Origin: Topomyia yanbarensis
Taxonomy: Eukaryota; Arthropoda; Insecta; Diptera; Culicidae
Direction: 5' to 3'
Length of the DNA stretch: 64,000 nucleotides
Assembly: GCF_030247195.1 (NCBI RefSeq)
Contig: NC_080672.1
Coordinates: 184,822,310 to 184,886,309, forward strand
The position numbers and the translations under genes were made by a program. The notes under the pieces were generated by a model. It saw only the letters and a program-made list of their open reading frames with translations, had not been told where the DNA came from and searched no databases. Below, piece after piece: positions 11,400-22,720 of this stretch. Position 1 is the stretch's first letter. Each line of letters begins with the position of its first letter.

Positions 11400-12109
11400 G
11401 CCAATTATATTCCATTAAGATATAAATGAATTTTTCGTTTTCCATTGCCTTACAACCTCTTTCCTCTCGGCTTGAATTACTATCAATCCTGATGATGCTG
11501 TGCGGCGGGGGCACAGGCAGTTTCCATTATAGTGGAAAATTTAGGTTTGCGCGTTTTTCCCAAAAGTTTTTTAGCTGTGCTGTTTTCAAGGAAGTTGTAG
11601 TTGAATTCAAAATAAAATAGTTTACTTCTATTGTTAGAGGTGGACCTTCCAACGAAAACTAGTCTGGCTCGCTTGGAATCGAATTGTACGGACCAACCAC
11701 TGCTTTCACAAAATCCGTTATTTTCTGTAATTGTACAGAATTAGTCACAACTATTTCCAATCAGCGCAAAAATCGTAGGTTTTCATTCAGTACAGCAGAT
11801 TTTCACGTTTAAAAAAACAGGCAGCATTCTGGCCGAAAATGAAACGGAGCACCTATATCGAAACGTTAGAAAACGTTCAATTTTTGTAAATTGAATCATT
11901 ACACTAAATTGTCTACAAATCACAAATAACTTTTGATTTTGTGCCATTCTTCGTGAAAGCGACGGTATTGTTCACAAGTGGCTCATTTACCATCCAACGC
12001 TCTTGACAAGCCACTTTCTGATGCTTGTAATAACAAAACTTCAATTTCATTCTTTGTCGATAAATTGATGGCCCTGAAAAGGGCCTTTTGTTTGGCAAGT
12101 GTTCGGAAT
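11400..12109. repeat. Histone-cluster spacer, second copy
   Basis: Paralogue of 6790-6818 plus 9165-9816, without the fold-back element that separates those two parts. It therefore serves as the unoccupied reference for the element at 6819-9159. Short ORFs here are not credible genes. Confidence 0.75.
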
Positions 12110-12218
12110 TTACTTGGAGCTGGTGTATATGGTAACAGTTTTGGTGCCATCGAAGACGGTGTGCTTGGCCAACTCTTCTAACAGCAGCAAACGGACGGCG
12201 GCTTGAATTTCGCGGGAG
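12110..12218 (-). pseudogene. Histone H2B pseudogene (copy 2), C-terminal fragment
   Basis: Only the last ~36 residues of H2B remain on the minus strand: [31 protein letters not shown] and a TAA at 12110-12112. The upstream coding part seen in copy 1 has been deleted, and the fragment adjoins the promoter DNA directly. In this short piece the frame is intact. Confidence 0.85.
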
Positions 12219-12258
12219 ATGCTGCAAACGAACTGCTGCGTGCTGATGCTGCAAACGA

Positions 12259-12293
12259 ACTGAGCGTGAGCAACAGCATGCTGCGTTTTTATA
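12259..12293 (-). promoter_or_regulatory. Relic H2B core promoter (second copy)
   Basis: Minus-strand TATAAAAA (12286-12293) and TCAGTTCG (TCAGT at 12259-12263), the same arrangement as at 10106-10140. It remains although its gene has lost most of its coding sequence. Confidence 0.55.
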
Positions 12294-12299
12294 CCTGAC

Positions 12300-12705
12300 T
12301 ACAGCACAATGTAAGCTCGTCCTTTTTTGTGTTGTCCTCAATATGTGTTCTTCGTAGCTCCACCCCTTCGTTGGTCGACCACATATTTTTGATAAAGAAC
12401 AAAATTGAAATTGTATTTCCAATACGGAGATTATCGAACACTTAGGGTAAAGAGAGTAATGTAATACGGCACCTTGGTAAAATGTTTGAGAATTGAAACC
12501 TTTTTTGAATGCGCCTAGTAAAAATGTTTTCCACTTCACTCCAGTTTGTTTCTGACCATATTTGCAATTTGCGTACTGAAATAAATCATAATTTAGGGTT
12601 TAACCCAAATTGCTCTCCAGGGAGAAACAGTCCATGAAACAGAAAATGCATTCTTTGAAATGATTTTGGGCCTTTTTTATAATGATACAAGTGAGTTCTA
12701 CCTTT
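12300..12705. other. Spacer between H2B and H4 relics
   Basis: Starts as a paralogue of about 10140-10230 (TCGTCCTTTTTTGTGTTGTCC) and then becomes unrelated AT-rich DNA. The only ORF crossing it on the minus strand is an extension of the H2B relic frame. No gene seen. Confidence 0.4.
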
Positions 12706-12986
12706 TCAACTTCCATATCCATACAAAGTGCGTCCCTGCCGCTTCAGAGTATAGACGACATTCATTGCGGTTTTGCGCTTGGCGTGTTCAGTGTAGGTCA
12801 CGGCATCTCGGATGACATTTTCCTGCACACCATCAGCATTCGTAGATTAAATTGGAGATGCATTTTACACCACCACGACGAGCCAGACGCCGAATGGCAG
12901 ATTTGGTGATTCCCTGGATTTTATCATGAAGAACCTTGCGATGACGCTTGGTACGGGAACGCAAACATGATACCGCTCATTGTACC
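12706..12986 (-). pseudogene. Histone H4 pseudogene, cut by a hAT-type insertion
   Basis: Minus-strand matches cover most of H4: [48 protein letters not shown], and a C-terminus ending [13 protein letters not shown] before a TGA at 12706-12708. Indels around the EE/TRGVLK segment break the frame. The N-terminal coding sequence and promoter lie on the far side of the 3.6-kb element at 12995-16588: a candidate start ATG is at 16600-16602 and a TATA box at 16655-16670. H4 is normally 103 residues. The gene was probably already dead, since its glycine-rich tail is unrecognisable. Confidence 0.87.
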
Positions 12987-13680
12987 GTCCGGACTAGACC
13001 TGTGCACCGCCGCGCCACGCCGCCGGTAAATTTCAACAAACGCCGATGCCGTAAGGTAGACCGGCGGCGCACCGCCGACGCTTTTTTCTCACGCCGACAA
13101 TTCGCGAACTCGACAATAATTAGCTCATAATTTCATCCACAAATCTATGAACATTGTCTATGGTCCGAATATACGACGTTAACTGATTCATGATTTATCA
13201 CATATTGATCTTTATTTGGTATTAGTGGTTGTGAATTAGATCACTAAGTTAACAAAGTCTTGATATTTTCTCGAAAATCATTACACGACACTCGGAATAT
13301 AATTCATGGATCCATTCTTGCTTTGTCAACTGGTTAGGATTGCGAGCATATAAGTTACAATTCACCATTCGTGGAATGGTCCACAAATTCAAAAAAAAAC
13401 ACATTCACTTTCAAGATATAGTTGATTCCTTATATGTTAGACATGATTCACCAGTCGAGCTCGTGAAACTGTTCATGATATAGTTCATAAAATATTAAAT
13501 CTTTCACATAATCTTAATATACTTACGTAAACAATTACAAAGAATTCAGACTATTATTCATGGATTATTCGCTCTACTCTTTGGTTTTGAAATTTCTATG
13601 TGAGCTATTGTGTACAACTGCTAGCAACCAGTCGCATAGGCGCGAGTATTAGATACAAGGAAAGTACTAGGACCTGTAAC

Positions 13681-13977
13681 CAGGGTTGCCACTATTTTTC
13701 AAAGAAAATCTGGCAGTTCAATTAAAAATATCTGGCAAAATCTGGCACTTGACAGCGATTTCATAGTCATCGAAATTCGGCATATATTTTAGTTTTCGTA
13801 GAATGTGCATCAATCGATTTTTGTAAAATTTGGGACATTTTTACCCAAATTTCCAAAATGTGTATGTAGCCGCTTCCAAAACTTAAAAATCTGACCGAAT
13901 GAGAGATTTGTCTTTTCGTCTGGAAGCTGCCAAAACCTCTGGCTGTGCCAGATAAATCTGGCATAATGGCATCCCTG
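13681..13977. mobile_element. 297-bp hAT-type MITE nested in the larger hAT element
   Basis: Terminal inverted repeat CAGGGTTGCCA on the left, TGGCATCCCTG on the right, with a perfect 8-bp target duplication CCTGTAAC at 13673-13680 and 13978-13985. The interior is AT-rich with repeated TCTGGCA words near both ends. No coding capacity. Confidence 0.9.
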
Positions 13978-15306
13978 CCTGTAACCCTGTTATTCTTTTG
14001 TTAAGATTCAGTGTAATTTTCGAAATTAAATGAAACTGCGCTGAGCACCAAAAATACATTACCTAGCCACAATTCATGTCCGTGAAATAATTAAGAAAAC
14101 TATAAGACACGTGACTCTGTGTAAAAAATCCGACGGTAAGCTCAAGACTAAAATATCACGATAACACGACGAGAATTTACGAAAATCGTTGCACAATCGT
14201 TCAATTCTTGACTTTTTCAGGCAATAAAGTTAGTATAAATCAATGTATCATCAAGTTATCATAAAAATATTAAACATATTCAGGTACAACCACCTACTAA
14301 ATATTTGAGTATAATGGAATCTTTTTTTTTGCGTGAACTAGTTTTGTAAAAACACAAAAATTATTTTCAATACGAGGTTTATTTATCATTGATTGAATCG
14401 TGACCTATTTTGAAATTTGTTTCTTGAAGAATAGTTGGGCAGAGTGATCTTGACTTTTAGCGACGTTGGTGCACTGATGTGGCGATGCAGAGGGTAAGAT
14501 TTCTGGTCGCATAAATTATTAATCGTGTCATCTAGCCCCACTCAGGAAAGATTTTCAGTGGCAGTTGCATCAGCCTGGTATCACAGACAAAGAGGACGTA
14601 ACACGAGATGAATTTTCATCACTCGTAGGTAAAACGGTCGATTTAAATTACAAAAATGCGCCATATCAGCGAGCGTGGCGTTAATGAAAAGATTTTGACA
14701 CAGAGCTAAATGCGTTACTTAGTTTCTGCACCCATCCGAAAACGTTACCGTCTTTTTTATCTCATGCAAACCAAAATAAAATGGGCTGAAAATGTGAAAC
14801 TCATTCTTGTCGAAGTGAGCAAGGTGGGAGTTGTTCACAACCATTTCTTAAGTTACGACACGATGCCGATCTGTGAGTAAGCACATAATAGGATGTTAGT
14901 AAATTAATTGATTCGGTGTATCGAATCTGAATAGATGTATGCAATGGATTAGAATTTGAAGATCCCCGGAACTGCTGGAGAAATTGGCGGTGTGCAGGTG
15001 CAACGAAAACTAGAGATACGCTCAGACCATTTTCAATCAGACTTGTTTAATGATCAGCTTCAACCCAACAGGAGCTAACACATCAAGTCGTGGAATTATT
15101 ATGAATGATAGTAACTGTATATTTAGGTTTCGTCAGGGTGCAGATCTGTATGATTCCAGCACATCGAGCATACTTTGCATTCAAGACATAAGCAAATCTT
15201 ACGTTGAAAGAAAATGTAGTGCCATGGAATCGAATATGCCTTATCATCGCGGCAATTTTGTACTTACAAGAAGTAAAAGTAAACGCCAGCCTGTAAAATG
15301 AAGTAA

Positions 15307-15477
15307 TCCCAGCAAAGTTCAGCCGGAATTGAACTGGAAATCTGCCTTATTCCAGTTCGTACACGGGATCCAGTGGCTTGTGCCGATTCTAATTAGCATC
15401 GGATGTGTCACTGTAGCAGGAATACGCACTGGAACCAGCCAGGATTCCGGTTCATTTCCGGCTGAGCTTAACTGGGA
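15307..15477. mobile_element. 171-bp MITE-like inverted repeat element
   Basis: The left end TCCCAGCAAAGTTCAGCCGG pairs with the right end CCGGCTGAGCTTAACTGGGA, and further inverted similarity (GAACTGGA / TCCGGTTC) lies just inside. Target duplication not clear. No coding capacity. Confidence 0.7.
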
Positions 15478-16596
15478 TGTGTCTACCTTGAAAGGTGTCC
15501 TTAAACGATAATTAAAAGTGATATTTCTGGGCAGTAATGCCATTAATAACGCCTCCTGTTAGGGTACCTGGTATCTGCGGGAGCGACGGTAAAGAAGACT
15601 AAATTGAAACAAAAAACAATGAAACGACAACAAGAATTAATTTCCTCAAACAAAACAAAAACTGTTTTACCGTTGCTTAATTTCCCAAATATAGAACAAT
15701 AAATAATTATTATGGGTCATTGAAACACAGTCGTTACTCTGCATTCTTCAAATTTGTCAATTGCAATCATTATTTCATGCGAAGTCGTAGTATGCGACAT
15801 CGACAATTTTTCTATTTCGTTCTTCAAATTTTACAACTGTAAAAATAGTTCCACCTTTCATTTATTAGCTTGCATTTCGCAAGCAGGGTGGGCACTATTA
15901 GCACTGAGAACTGACATACAAGTAAAGTTGATGATATGGTTGACAAAAAAACATTCGTTTTGGTGGGGGAGTATGTTGCGGCAGAGCGCAATCTGTGCAT
16001 ATGCCCCCGCCGTTGTACATGTATTATCTGTGATAAAGTGTGCCAAATAAAATTCACGACAGTCTAGTTCAGTCACCGCCGGCGGTGGCCGATCGATCGC
16101 ACTTTGTGTCTTTATACTTTTATATCACAGTCCGTCTTTGTTTCGCTGTTTGTGCCTTGTTCGCTTCGTCCGTTTATTGGAAGGCAGGAAACGGGTCCTA
16201 CCGCTGAGAACGATCAAAATGTTTACACAGGTTTTTCGGGAAAGTTTGTTCTAGCTTATATGTCTGTTATCTGTGCTATTAGAGCATCAGTTAAAAAAAT
16301 TTGATGTGGTTGCGAGAATTACATTTTGTGCAAAGTGTTCAACAGATGTCGCTAGTACATTGTGGGCGATGATTTTTTTAGAATTTTCTTCAAGCTGCAA
16401 CGTCGAACCCGAAAATTTGGGAAAGGAATTGAACTGCCAAGATTTTTTTTAGTTACATAGGTGTCAATATTTGTTACGCCGACACATGCCGGCGCGCCGC
16501 CGCCGATAGGGTCCAACGGCGTGACGCCGCCGGCCAAATATGTCGCTTACGCCGCAGCCGATTAAAAATGCATCGGCGCACACCTCTAGTCCGGAC

Positions 16597-16670
16597 GAGC
16601 ATGTTGCTCGTGTGGTAAGCGAGCACCCACTGATACAAAACAAGCTCGCGAGACCTGTATATATATAACA
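16597..16670 (-). promoter_or_regulatory. Detached H4 relic promoter
   Basis: On the minus strand TTATATATATACAGG (TATA box in 16655-16670) is followed by TATCAGTG (an initiator-like TCAGT about 30 bp downstream), then a leader and an ATG at 16602. Without the hAT-type element this would lead into the H4 relic at 12986. Confidence 0.6.
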
Positions 16671-17040
16671 TTCCCGTATGTAGTGAAACGCTTACATGCT
16701 CCTTTTTGACGGCTCTGCGTGGGATATGCTGGCAAATTGCGCATTTTCCTCGCTGTTTCCGAAGGATTTTCTGAAAATCCTTGTTTTGGTTTATTTATAG
16801 TAGTCGCACTAATTCCGAAATTTAATACGAAATACGTGCACAAATTTCCGATCAGATAGTGCAAAAATATTGCGATTTCGTCCAGTAGAACGGAAGATAT
16901 TCGCATTTCAAACCTGGGAAAATTTCTCAACTGAAATTTTTGAAACGGGACCCCATATTGAAACGTTAGAAGTATTCTACTTCAAAAGAATTAAGAAGTA
17001 ATTTTCTTGGCAGATTAACAGAACAGATTAACCTCATTTT
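16671..17040. other. Histone-spacer-like DNA
   Basis: The segment around 16935-16975 (TTGAAACGGGACCCC, TTGAAACGTTAGAA) is shared with spacers near 9548 and 11841, and with inverted versions near 48750. It is therefore outer histone-cluster spacer. No gene seen. Confidence 0.45.
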
Positions 17041-19441
17041 GAACCTAAATATATTGATTAAAACACAGAAGAACAGATAGTTTTTTCGAAATCGAATCAT
17101 TTAAACAGAAACATTTTGAGCCTAAATGAATGAGAGTATGTTTGAAAAGTTTTAGAAAATCAACAAATTAATATTAAATTTGAGGATGAAATCTATAAAT
17201 TCATTCAGTCAATCGCCTGTTTGCAAAATAACCACATCATCATAATCATCAAAATTCCTATAATCGAGCAGAAGCAGTAGGGGAATTGTGGGAAAAACCG
17301 ACACTATGGGTAAAACCGACACCCCACAACATTTCCTAGAAATCAAATTTTTATTCATTTCATAATGATACATTATTATTAGTACGTTTATTTACAGCAT
17401 TTGAAGAAAAATTGGATTTACGTTAGTACACCGAATGTCATAAAAATAAACAAAACATACGACAGCAGCGTTCATACTCGTCTGGATGTTAAATTTCGTT
17501 GGTAGATTTTAAGGTTTCAACCGAACAAAATCTTTTCAAATCACCACATTTTTCAGTACCTATTATTATCGGCCTGTCCTATGATCAACTAGGTGTATTG
17601 AAAACGAGTTTGAGAAATTCAATATTTTTAATTGCTTTTATAAAAAAATGTGCGCTGTTGGGGGATAACCGACACCCTGTGGTTAGGGTAAAACCGACAC
17701 GCTGTTAAGATGGTTGTGTATACTTGCGATTCATTTCAAAATACTGGGGATTTTTGTGATACTTCAATTAGCCTATTAGAACACTATAATATTAGCAGAA
17801 ATACACAGAAATACATTTATTGTGTTTATTTCTTGTAAGTCTCTTTAAAAATCAAAAATTGGAATTTTTGCTTATTTGATTCTATCGAAGCTTTTGCTAT
17901 TTCTGCAAAAAGCTCATCAAACCGAATTTCTAGTGTTCTCTTGGTTTGTCATAGACGAACTTTATCACAATGAGACAATGATCTTATGTATACCCCAATA
18001 GATCGTTGATGATCAGAGTCCGAAAAATCAAATCTGAAAAAGATAGTTTTACTAAGAAGTGTGTGTGTCACTTATAAGTGAATGAATCCAATTTGCAGAA
18101 CGTAGAACGCTTGCAAAATTTCTCTTACGAAATAAAATGACACTGGAGGTTGCAATGATGTGCGCAAGGATTATTTGGAAATACTCATATCAATAAATAA
18201 TCCTATAGCATAAAATACTCTTATTTATAGTATTACGCTTTCGAACTTTTTCCCCCTCACTACATGATGAAGCAATAAAAAGCACATATTTGCATCATAC
18301 ATACTCACACTTTATTAATCACGCCTATATCTCATTTTTAATAAAGATAAAGATTTTAATAAATTGGAGAGAAAATAAATTAAAGGGGGTGTCGATCTTA
18401 CCCCTATGGGGTATCGATTTTACCGGCATTGCCTACAAAAAGTCACTTTGTTTTCCAAGTTTTACAACCAATAATTTTTAATGAAATTAATTTTTTGAAG
18501 CGCTGAAAAAATTAATTCTTGTTAAGAATTTTCTGAAGAAGAATTCTGCATAAAAACTATAATTTTATTGGTTTTGTGGCAACTTAGAAAAATTGTTAAG
18601 CTTAAGGTGTCGGTTTTAACCATAATTCCCCTACAGACTGATGCAGCTGGAACCTATCAACACAAATGGAACTAGAATCGATACGAATATTCGCTATCTG
18701 GCCCAGCAACAACACACGTTTTACGAGCAAAAGGAAAGGTGTTTTATCTGTGACAATAGCTATCCACTGAACGATGAATGCGTCTTCAACATACTCACCA
18801 ACCAGAAGGCCAGATGTTCAACGTACAATCAACCAGACCAACCAATCATCAAGGAAATTAGTCTCGGAACCATACTTGTCGACAGAGACAAGACGGTTTA
18901 CATCGAGGACTCATGCGGCGACTCACGCATCATAGCAACACCAACAATAATCGAAACAGGTAACCGCACAGTTACAGTGCAGAACTTTACATTTAAAAGT
19001 AATCCCAGACAGACCGAACAATACGAAATTCTTACACCAATCTTCGGCAAAGAGATAATAGTAACCAAGCAAAGGACAGACTCGGAAGAGTTGCACCATA
19101 TGAATATCAACAATTTGGAGGAAATCAAAAACCTTAAAATCCACATGACCAGCTCCCAGACACTTGGAGGAATATTTATGGTCTCTCTTGTGTCGTTACC
19201 ACTAATCATCTTCTGCATTCGTAGATACAAAAACCAGAGCAGGAAACAATCTCATCCAGCCAAGAAGGAGGACACAGTCACTTTACGCATCTCAAGAAGT
19301 AACCCTGAGCCAACAGATGAGAATGTAAAGAAAACAATAGCTAACCAGCAGAAGGAAAAATCACCTAGTTTGGCAAAATCATTTTTCCCAACCAAATTCA
19401 CGTTCATCGACGGATCAACAAAGTCAACCGAGGACGCCTGA
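17041..19441 (+). pseudogene. Errantivirus-like envelope (env) relic, split by a DNA element
   Basis: The 3' part is an open frame at 18641-19441 (266 codons). It has Cys-rich segments (CFICDN, CVFNIL, ARCSTYN), N-glycosylation-type sites, one hydrophobic membrane span at about residues 174-195 (GIFMVSLVSLPLIIFCI) followed by basic residues, and a polar tail. This is the layout of insect errantivirus Env C-termini. The upstream part at about 17155-17277 is in the frame that matches once the inserted element (17280-18631) and one TA copy are discounted. Further upstream there are stops (TGA at 17131 and 17143), so the gene was already decaying or is truncated. A polypurine tract follows the stop at 19439-19441. 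Family assignment rests on layout, not on a database match. Confidence 0.7.
17280..18631. mobile_element. TA-target MITE-like element (1352 bp) inside the env relic
   Basis: Left end GGGGAATTGTGGGAAAAACC, right end GGTTTTAACCATAATTCCCC, flanked by TA on both sides (17278-17279 and 18632-18633). Both ends continue into a GTGTCGG word. Related accgacacc and ggtgtcg words recur inside (about 17318, 17670-17700, 18386-18420), suggesting nested or repeated termini. TA duplication points to a Tc1/mariner-type origin. No transposase frame seen. Confidence 0.85.
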
Positions 19442-19446
19442 CACTT

Positions 19447-19511
19447 AGGGGGAGACGTTATGACGGTTCCCGCCACCTGCCAACATCAACACATCCACCA
19501 GAGCCCATATG
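19447..19511 (+). mobile_element. Polypurine tract and truncated 3' LTR of the env-bearing element
   Basis: AGGGGGAGA (19447-19455) right after the env stop is a polypurine tract. The following sequence from about 19457 (CGTTATGACGGTTCCC) is the probable start of the 3' LTR, which is cut off after about 55 bp by the fold-back element. No partner LTR is present in the window. Confidence 0.55.
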
Positions 19512-22443
19512 GTAAAAAAGGTCAATTTTGGGTCACTGAACGCGAATATCATATCCACTTTCTTTTTCAAAGAACCGCTTTTGAGATTTTTGGGAAAACG
19601 TGCTTTTGAACCCTTTTTGCAGTCAATATCTCAGGAACAAATCTTCCGATTAACACAAGCGACTCACCATTCGAAAGGTATTGATGTGCCCATTCCAAAA
19701 ACGTTAAAAAACATGTTAGGATAAAATATCAACAATTCAGGGTTAAGAGCAACCAAAGTAAAAATGTAATGTTTGATAAAATTACTCATTTTTAGTTGAT
19801 TTTTCAAAAAAAATAATTCTGCAAAAAAATCTTATGTGACAGACAAACTTCTCACGTGAATTTTAAGCCTAAGATCACGAAAATCCGATAAAAACTGGTG
19901 ATGTTATTAAGCAGAGTAAAATTTCTGAAGTGGCCCCCCCATTTTTCACAAAGTGGTGAATTTTGCAAAACATGTTTTAATTTTATTGTTTAGGTACCCC
20001 TAAACATCTTCGTGAAATATTTTGTTATTATTCGAAATATTTCTAATAGTTTTAGTTAATTGAAAATTTATACACCTTTTTATTATAATATTTTTTACAG
20101 CCAAAGCTTAATTTCGAATTGCACCAAACTTCACTGGTAGTTTAATAAATGTTTAGTCTAGAAAATGTCGAAAAAAGTTTTAACAAATGTTAACTATTTC
20201 TACTTTTTTTAAACAATTTTTCAAAAAAATGAGCAAAAATTTCTGAAGTGGCCCCCCCATTTTTCACAAAGTGGTGAATTTTGCAAAAACATGTTTTAAT
20301 TTTATTGTTTAGGTACCCCCAAACATCTTCGTGAAACATTTTCTCGTTATTCGAAATATTTCCAATAGTTTTAGTTAATTGAAAATTTATAAACCTTTTT
20401 ACTATAATATTTTTTACAGCTAAAGCTTAATTTCGAATTGCACCAAACTTCACTGATGGTTCAACAAATGTATAGTCTAGAAAATGTCGAAAAAAGTTTC
20501 AACAAATGTTAACTATTTCTACTATTTTTTAAACAATTTTTCTAAAAAATGCGGTTTTAAATGGTTTCTTCACGCGATATTCATACCGTTTAAGTTGTAA
20601 AATGTTGCATTTTTTATCAGCTTTCAATTCCAAGAAAAAAAATTTTGAGCAAACAAAGTTTTTAAAATATTTGGTTTTTTGTGTTACCCGGCATGCGAAA
20701 AACAACGCGCGAGCGAAACAGTCGCTGGTCGCCACGGCACGCTTGGACCAACATCGCCTGAGCGAGTCGATGAGAGCTCGCCAAGTCTCTGACCACATCA
20801 AATGCAAAGCTAGAGAATGAGTTTCGTTGCGATAGTCTTATCGATAATACCCAGTGTAACACATCCTGTCATCTGAAAATTTGCCATCTAATTTACCTTC
20901 TTCAATTGTTATTGCATTACCAGGACAAGCTTTTTTGTTGAGAAGCGTGAATTTCATAGTGCAAAATAGAGAATCAATATTTTTGAAATAACTCTTCGTC
21001 CAATCAAACCATTGTAATTTTATTATAATTTTACAAATAGTATAATGTATAATCAGTACAAGCTAGCTCTATACGCGATAGTTTATTTATTGCTTCATTG
21101 AAGATCTGTTCTTGCTCACGGGAGAAAAACCACTTCTTTAGCATATGTAAATATCAATTCGATTGTATATTTGCATTTCATTTATTTTAATTTATGCGTA
21201 TCAACGGAAAGATTTTCCTTCGCACATTGGTTATGTTTTTTTAATTTATTTAATACAAAGAAATACTGCACTCTTCCGGGTGACCTATCAACCACAGAAA
21301 TATAACTTATTTCAACAAACGAAAACGATGAAGTAATAAACAGTACGTAAAAACAATATAAACAGTATGTATGTATCAAGTGTAATCGCACCAACTGATC
21401 TCCTAAAACTGATTGATTGAGTCCGTCACACGCCATTTGTCAACCGAAACTCATTATTGCCAACTTTTATACTTGTCTAAACGTGTCGCGGAGCGTACGG
21501 CAGGTTCGCTAGTGCAATGTTGGTCCAAGCGTGCCGTGGCGACCAGCGACTGTTTCGCTCGCGCGCTGTTTTTCGCATACCGGGTAACACAAAAAATCAA
21601 ATATTTTAAAAAGTCACGTTTGCTCAAAATTTTTTTTCTTGGAATTGAAAGCTGATAATATATGCAACATTTTACAACTTAAACGGTATGAATATCGCGT
21701 GAAGAAACCATTTAAAACAGCATTTTTTTGAAAAATTGTTTTAAAAAAAGTAGAAATAGTTAACATTTGTTAAAACTTTTTTCGACATTTTCTAGACTAA
21801 ACATTTATTAAACTACCAGTGAAGTTTGGTGCAATTCGAAATTAAGCTTTGGCTGTAAAAAATATTATAATAACAAGGTGTATAAATTTTCAATTAACTA
21901 AAACTATTAGAAATATTTCGAATAATAACAAAATATTTCACGAAGATGTTTAGGGGTACCTAAACAATAAAATTAAAACATTTTTTGCAAAATTCACCAC
22001 TTTGTGAAAAATGGGGGGGGGGCACTTCAGAAATTTTTACTCTGCTTAATAACATCACCAGTTTTTATCGGATTTTCGTGATCTTAGGCTTAAAATTCAC
22101 GTGAGAAGTTTGTCTGTCACATAAGATTTTTTTGCAGAATTATTTTTTATGAAAAATCAACTAAAAATGAGTAATTTTATCAAACATTACATTTTTACTT
22201 TGGTTGCTCTTAACCCTGAATTGTTGATATTTTATCCTAACATGTTTTTTAACGTTTTTGGAATGGGCACATCAATACCTTTCGAATGGTGAGTCGCTTG
22301 TGTTAATCGGAAGATTTGTTCCTGAGATATTGACTGCAAAAAGGGCTCAAAAGCACGTTTTCCCAAAAATCTCAAAAGCGGATCTTTGAAAAAGAAAGTG
22401 GATATGATTTTCGCGTTCAGCGACCCAAAATTTACCTTTTTAC
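19512..22443. mobile_element. Fold-back element with ~1-kb inverted arms
   Basis: The left sequence GGTCAATTTTGGGTCACTGA is mirrored at the right end (CAGCGACCCAAAATTTACC), and inverted similarity extends through nearly all of 19512-20830 against 21430-22443. The arms include a GC-rich segment (GCGAGCGAAACAGTCGCTGG). The left arm carries an internal direct duplication of about 316 bp (units starting near 19922 and 20238, both with a run of seven C's in GGCCCCCCCATTTTTC). The middle (about 20880-21430) is unique. No convincing protein is encoded. The right half alone recurs in both palindrome arms. Confidence 0.8.
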
Positions 22444-22720
22444 ATTTCTTATAAAAGAAATGTATAGAATTCGCTCAAACTTTCAAGATTTTTTCCGAGG
22501 CCCGGAGGGCCGAGTCTTATATACCAATCGACTCAGCTCGACGATTTGGGACAATGTCTGTGTGTGTGTCTGTGTGTGTGTATGTAACGGACAAATTCTC
22601 ATTCGTGTTTCTCAGCAATGGCTGAACCGATCTTATCCAAACCAATTTTAAATGAAAGAACTAAAAAACAGTATGAACGCTATTAATTTGTTTTTGATTC
22701 TGATGTTTAGTTTCCAAGAT
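22444..22720 (+). repeat. Dispersed mosquito repeat with (TG)n, copy A
   Basis: Begins with a small hairpin (TACATTTCTTATAAAAGAAATGTA). It continues with the GGCCCGGAGGGCCGAGT core, an ATCGACTCAG motif, a TG-rich microsatellite at about 22557-22584, and CAGCAATGGCTGAACCGATC. The same order occurs in copy B near 24.0 kb. I recognise this layout from Aedes-type genomes; that is memory, not a search. Confidence 0.65.

Larger units (their letters stand above)
12995..16588. mobile_element. hAT-type DNA element (3594 bp) inserted in the H4 relic
   Basis: The ends are TAGACCTGTGCACCG on the left and CGGCGCACACCTCTA on the right (inverted TAGAGGTGTGCGCCG). A perfect 8-bp target duplication GTCCGGAC flanks them (12987-12994 and 16589-16596). 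An 8-bp duplication and a TAGRGGTGTGC-like end are typical of the hAT superfamily. GC-rich CCGCC-containing subterminal segments occur at both ends (about 13000-13085 and 16480-16580). I see no transposase reading frame; the longest ORFs (about 60-98 codons) match nothing I recognise, so it is non-autonomous or heavily decayed. Confidence 0.85.

Noticed and set aside
14400..15300. hAT transposase coding region inside the large element
   Set aside because: I looked for long frames and transposase-like motifs and found only ORFs under 100 codons without them.
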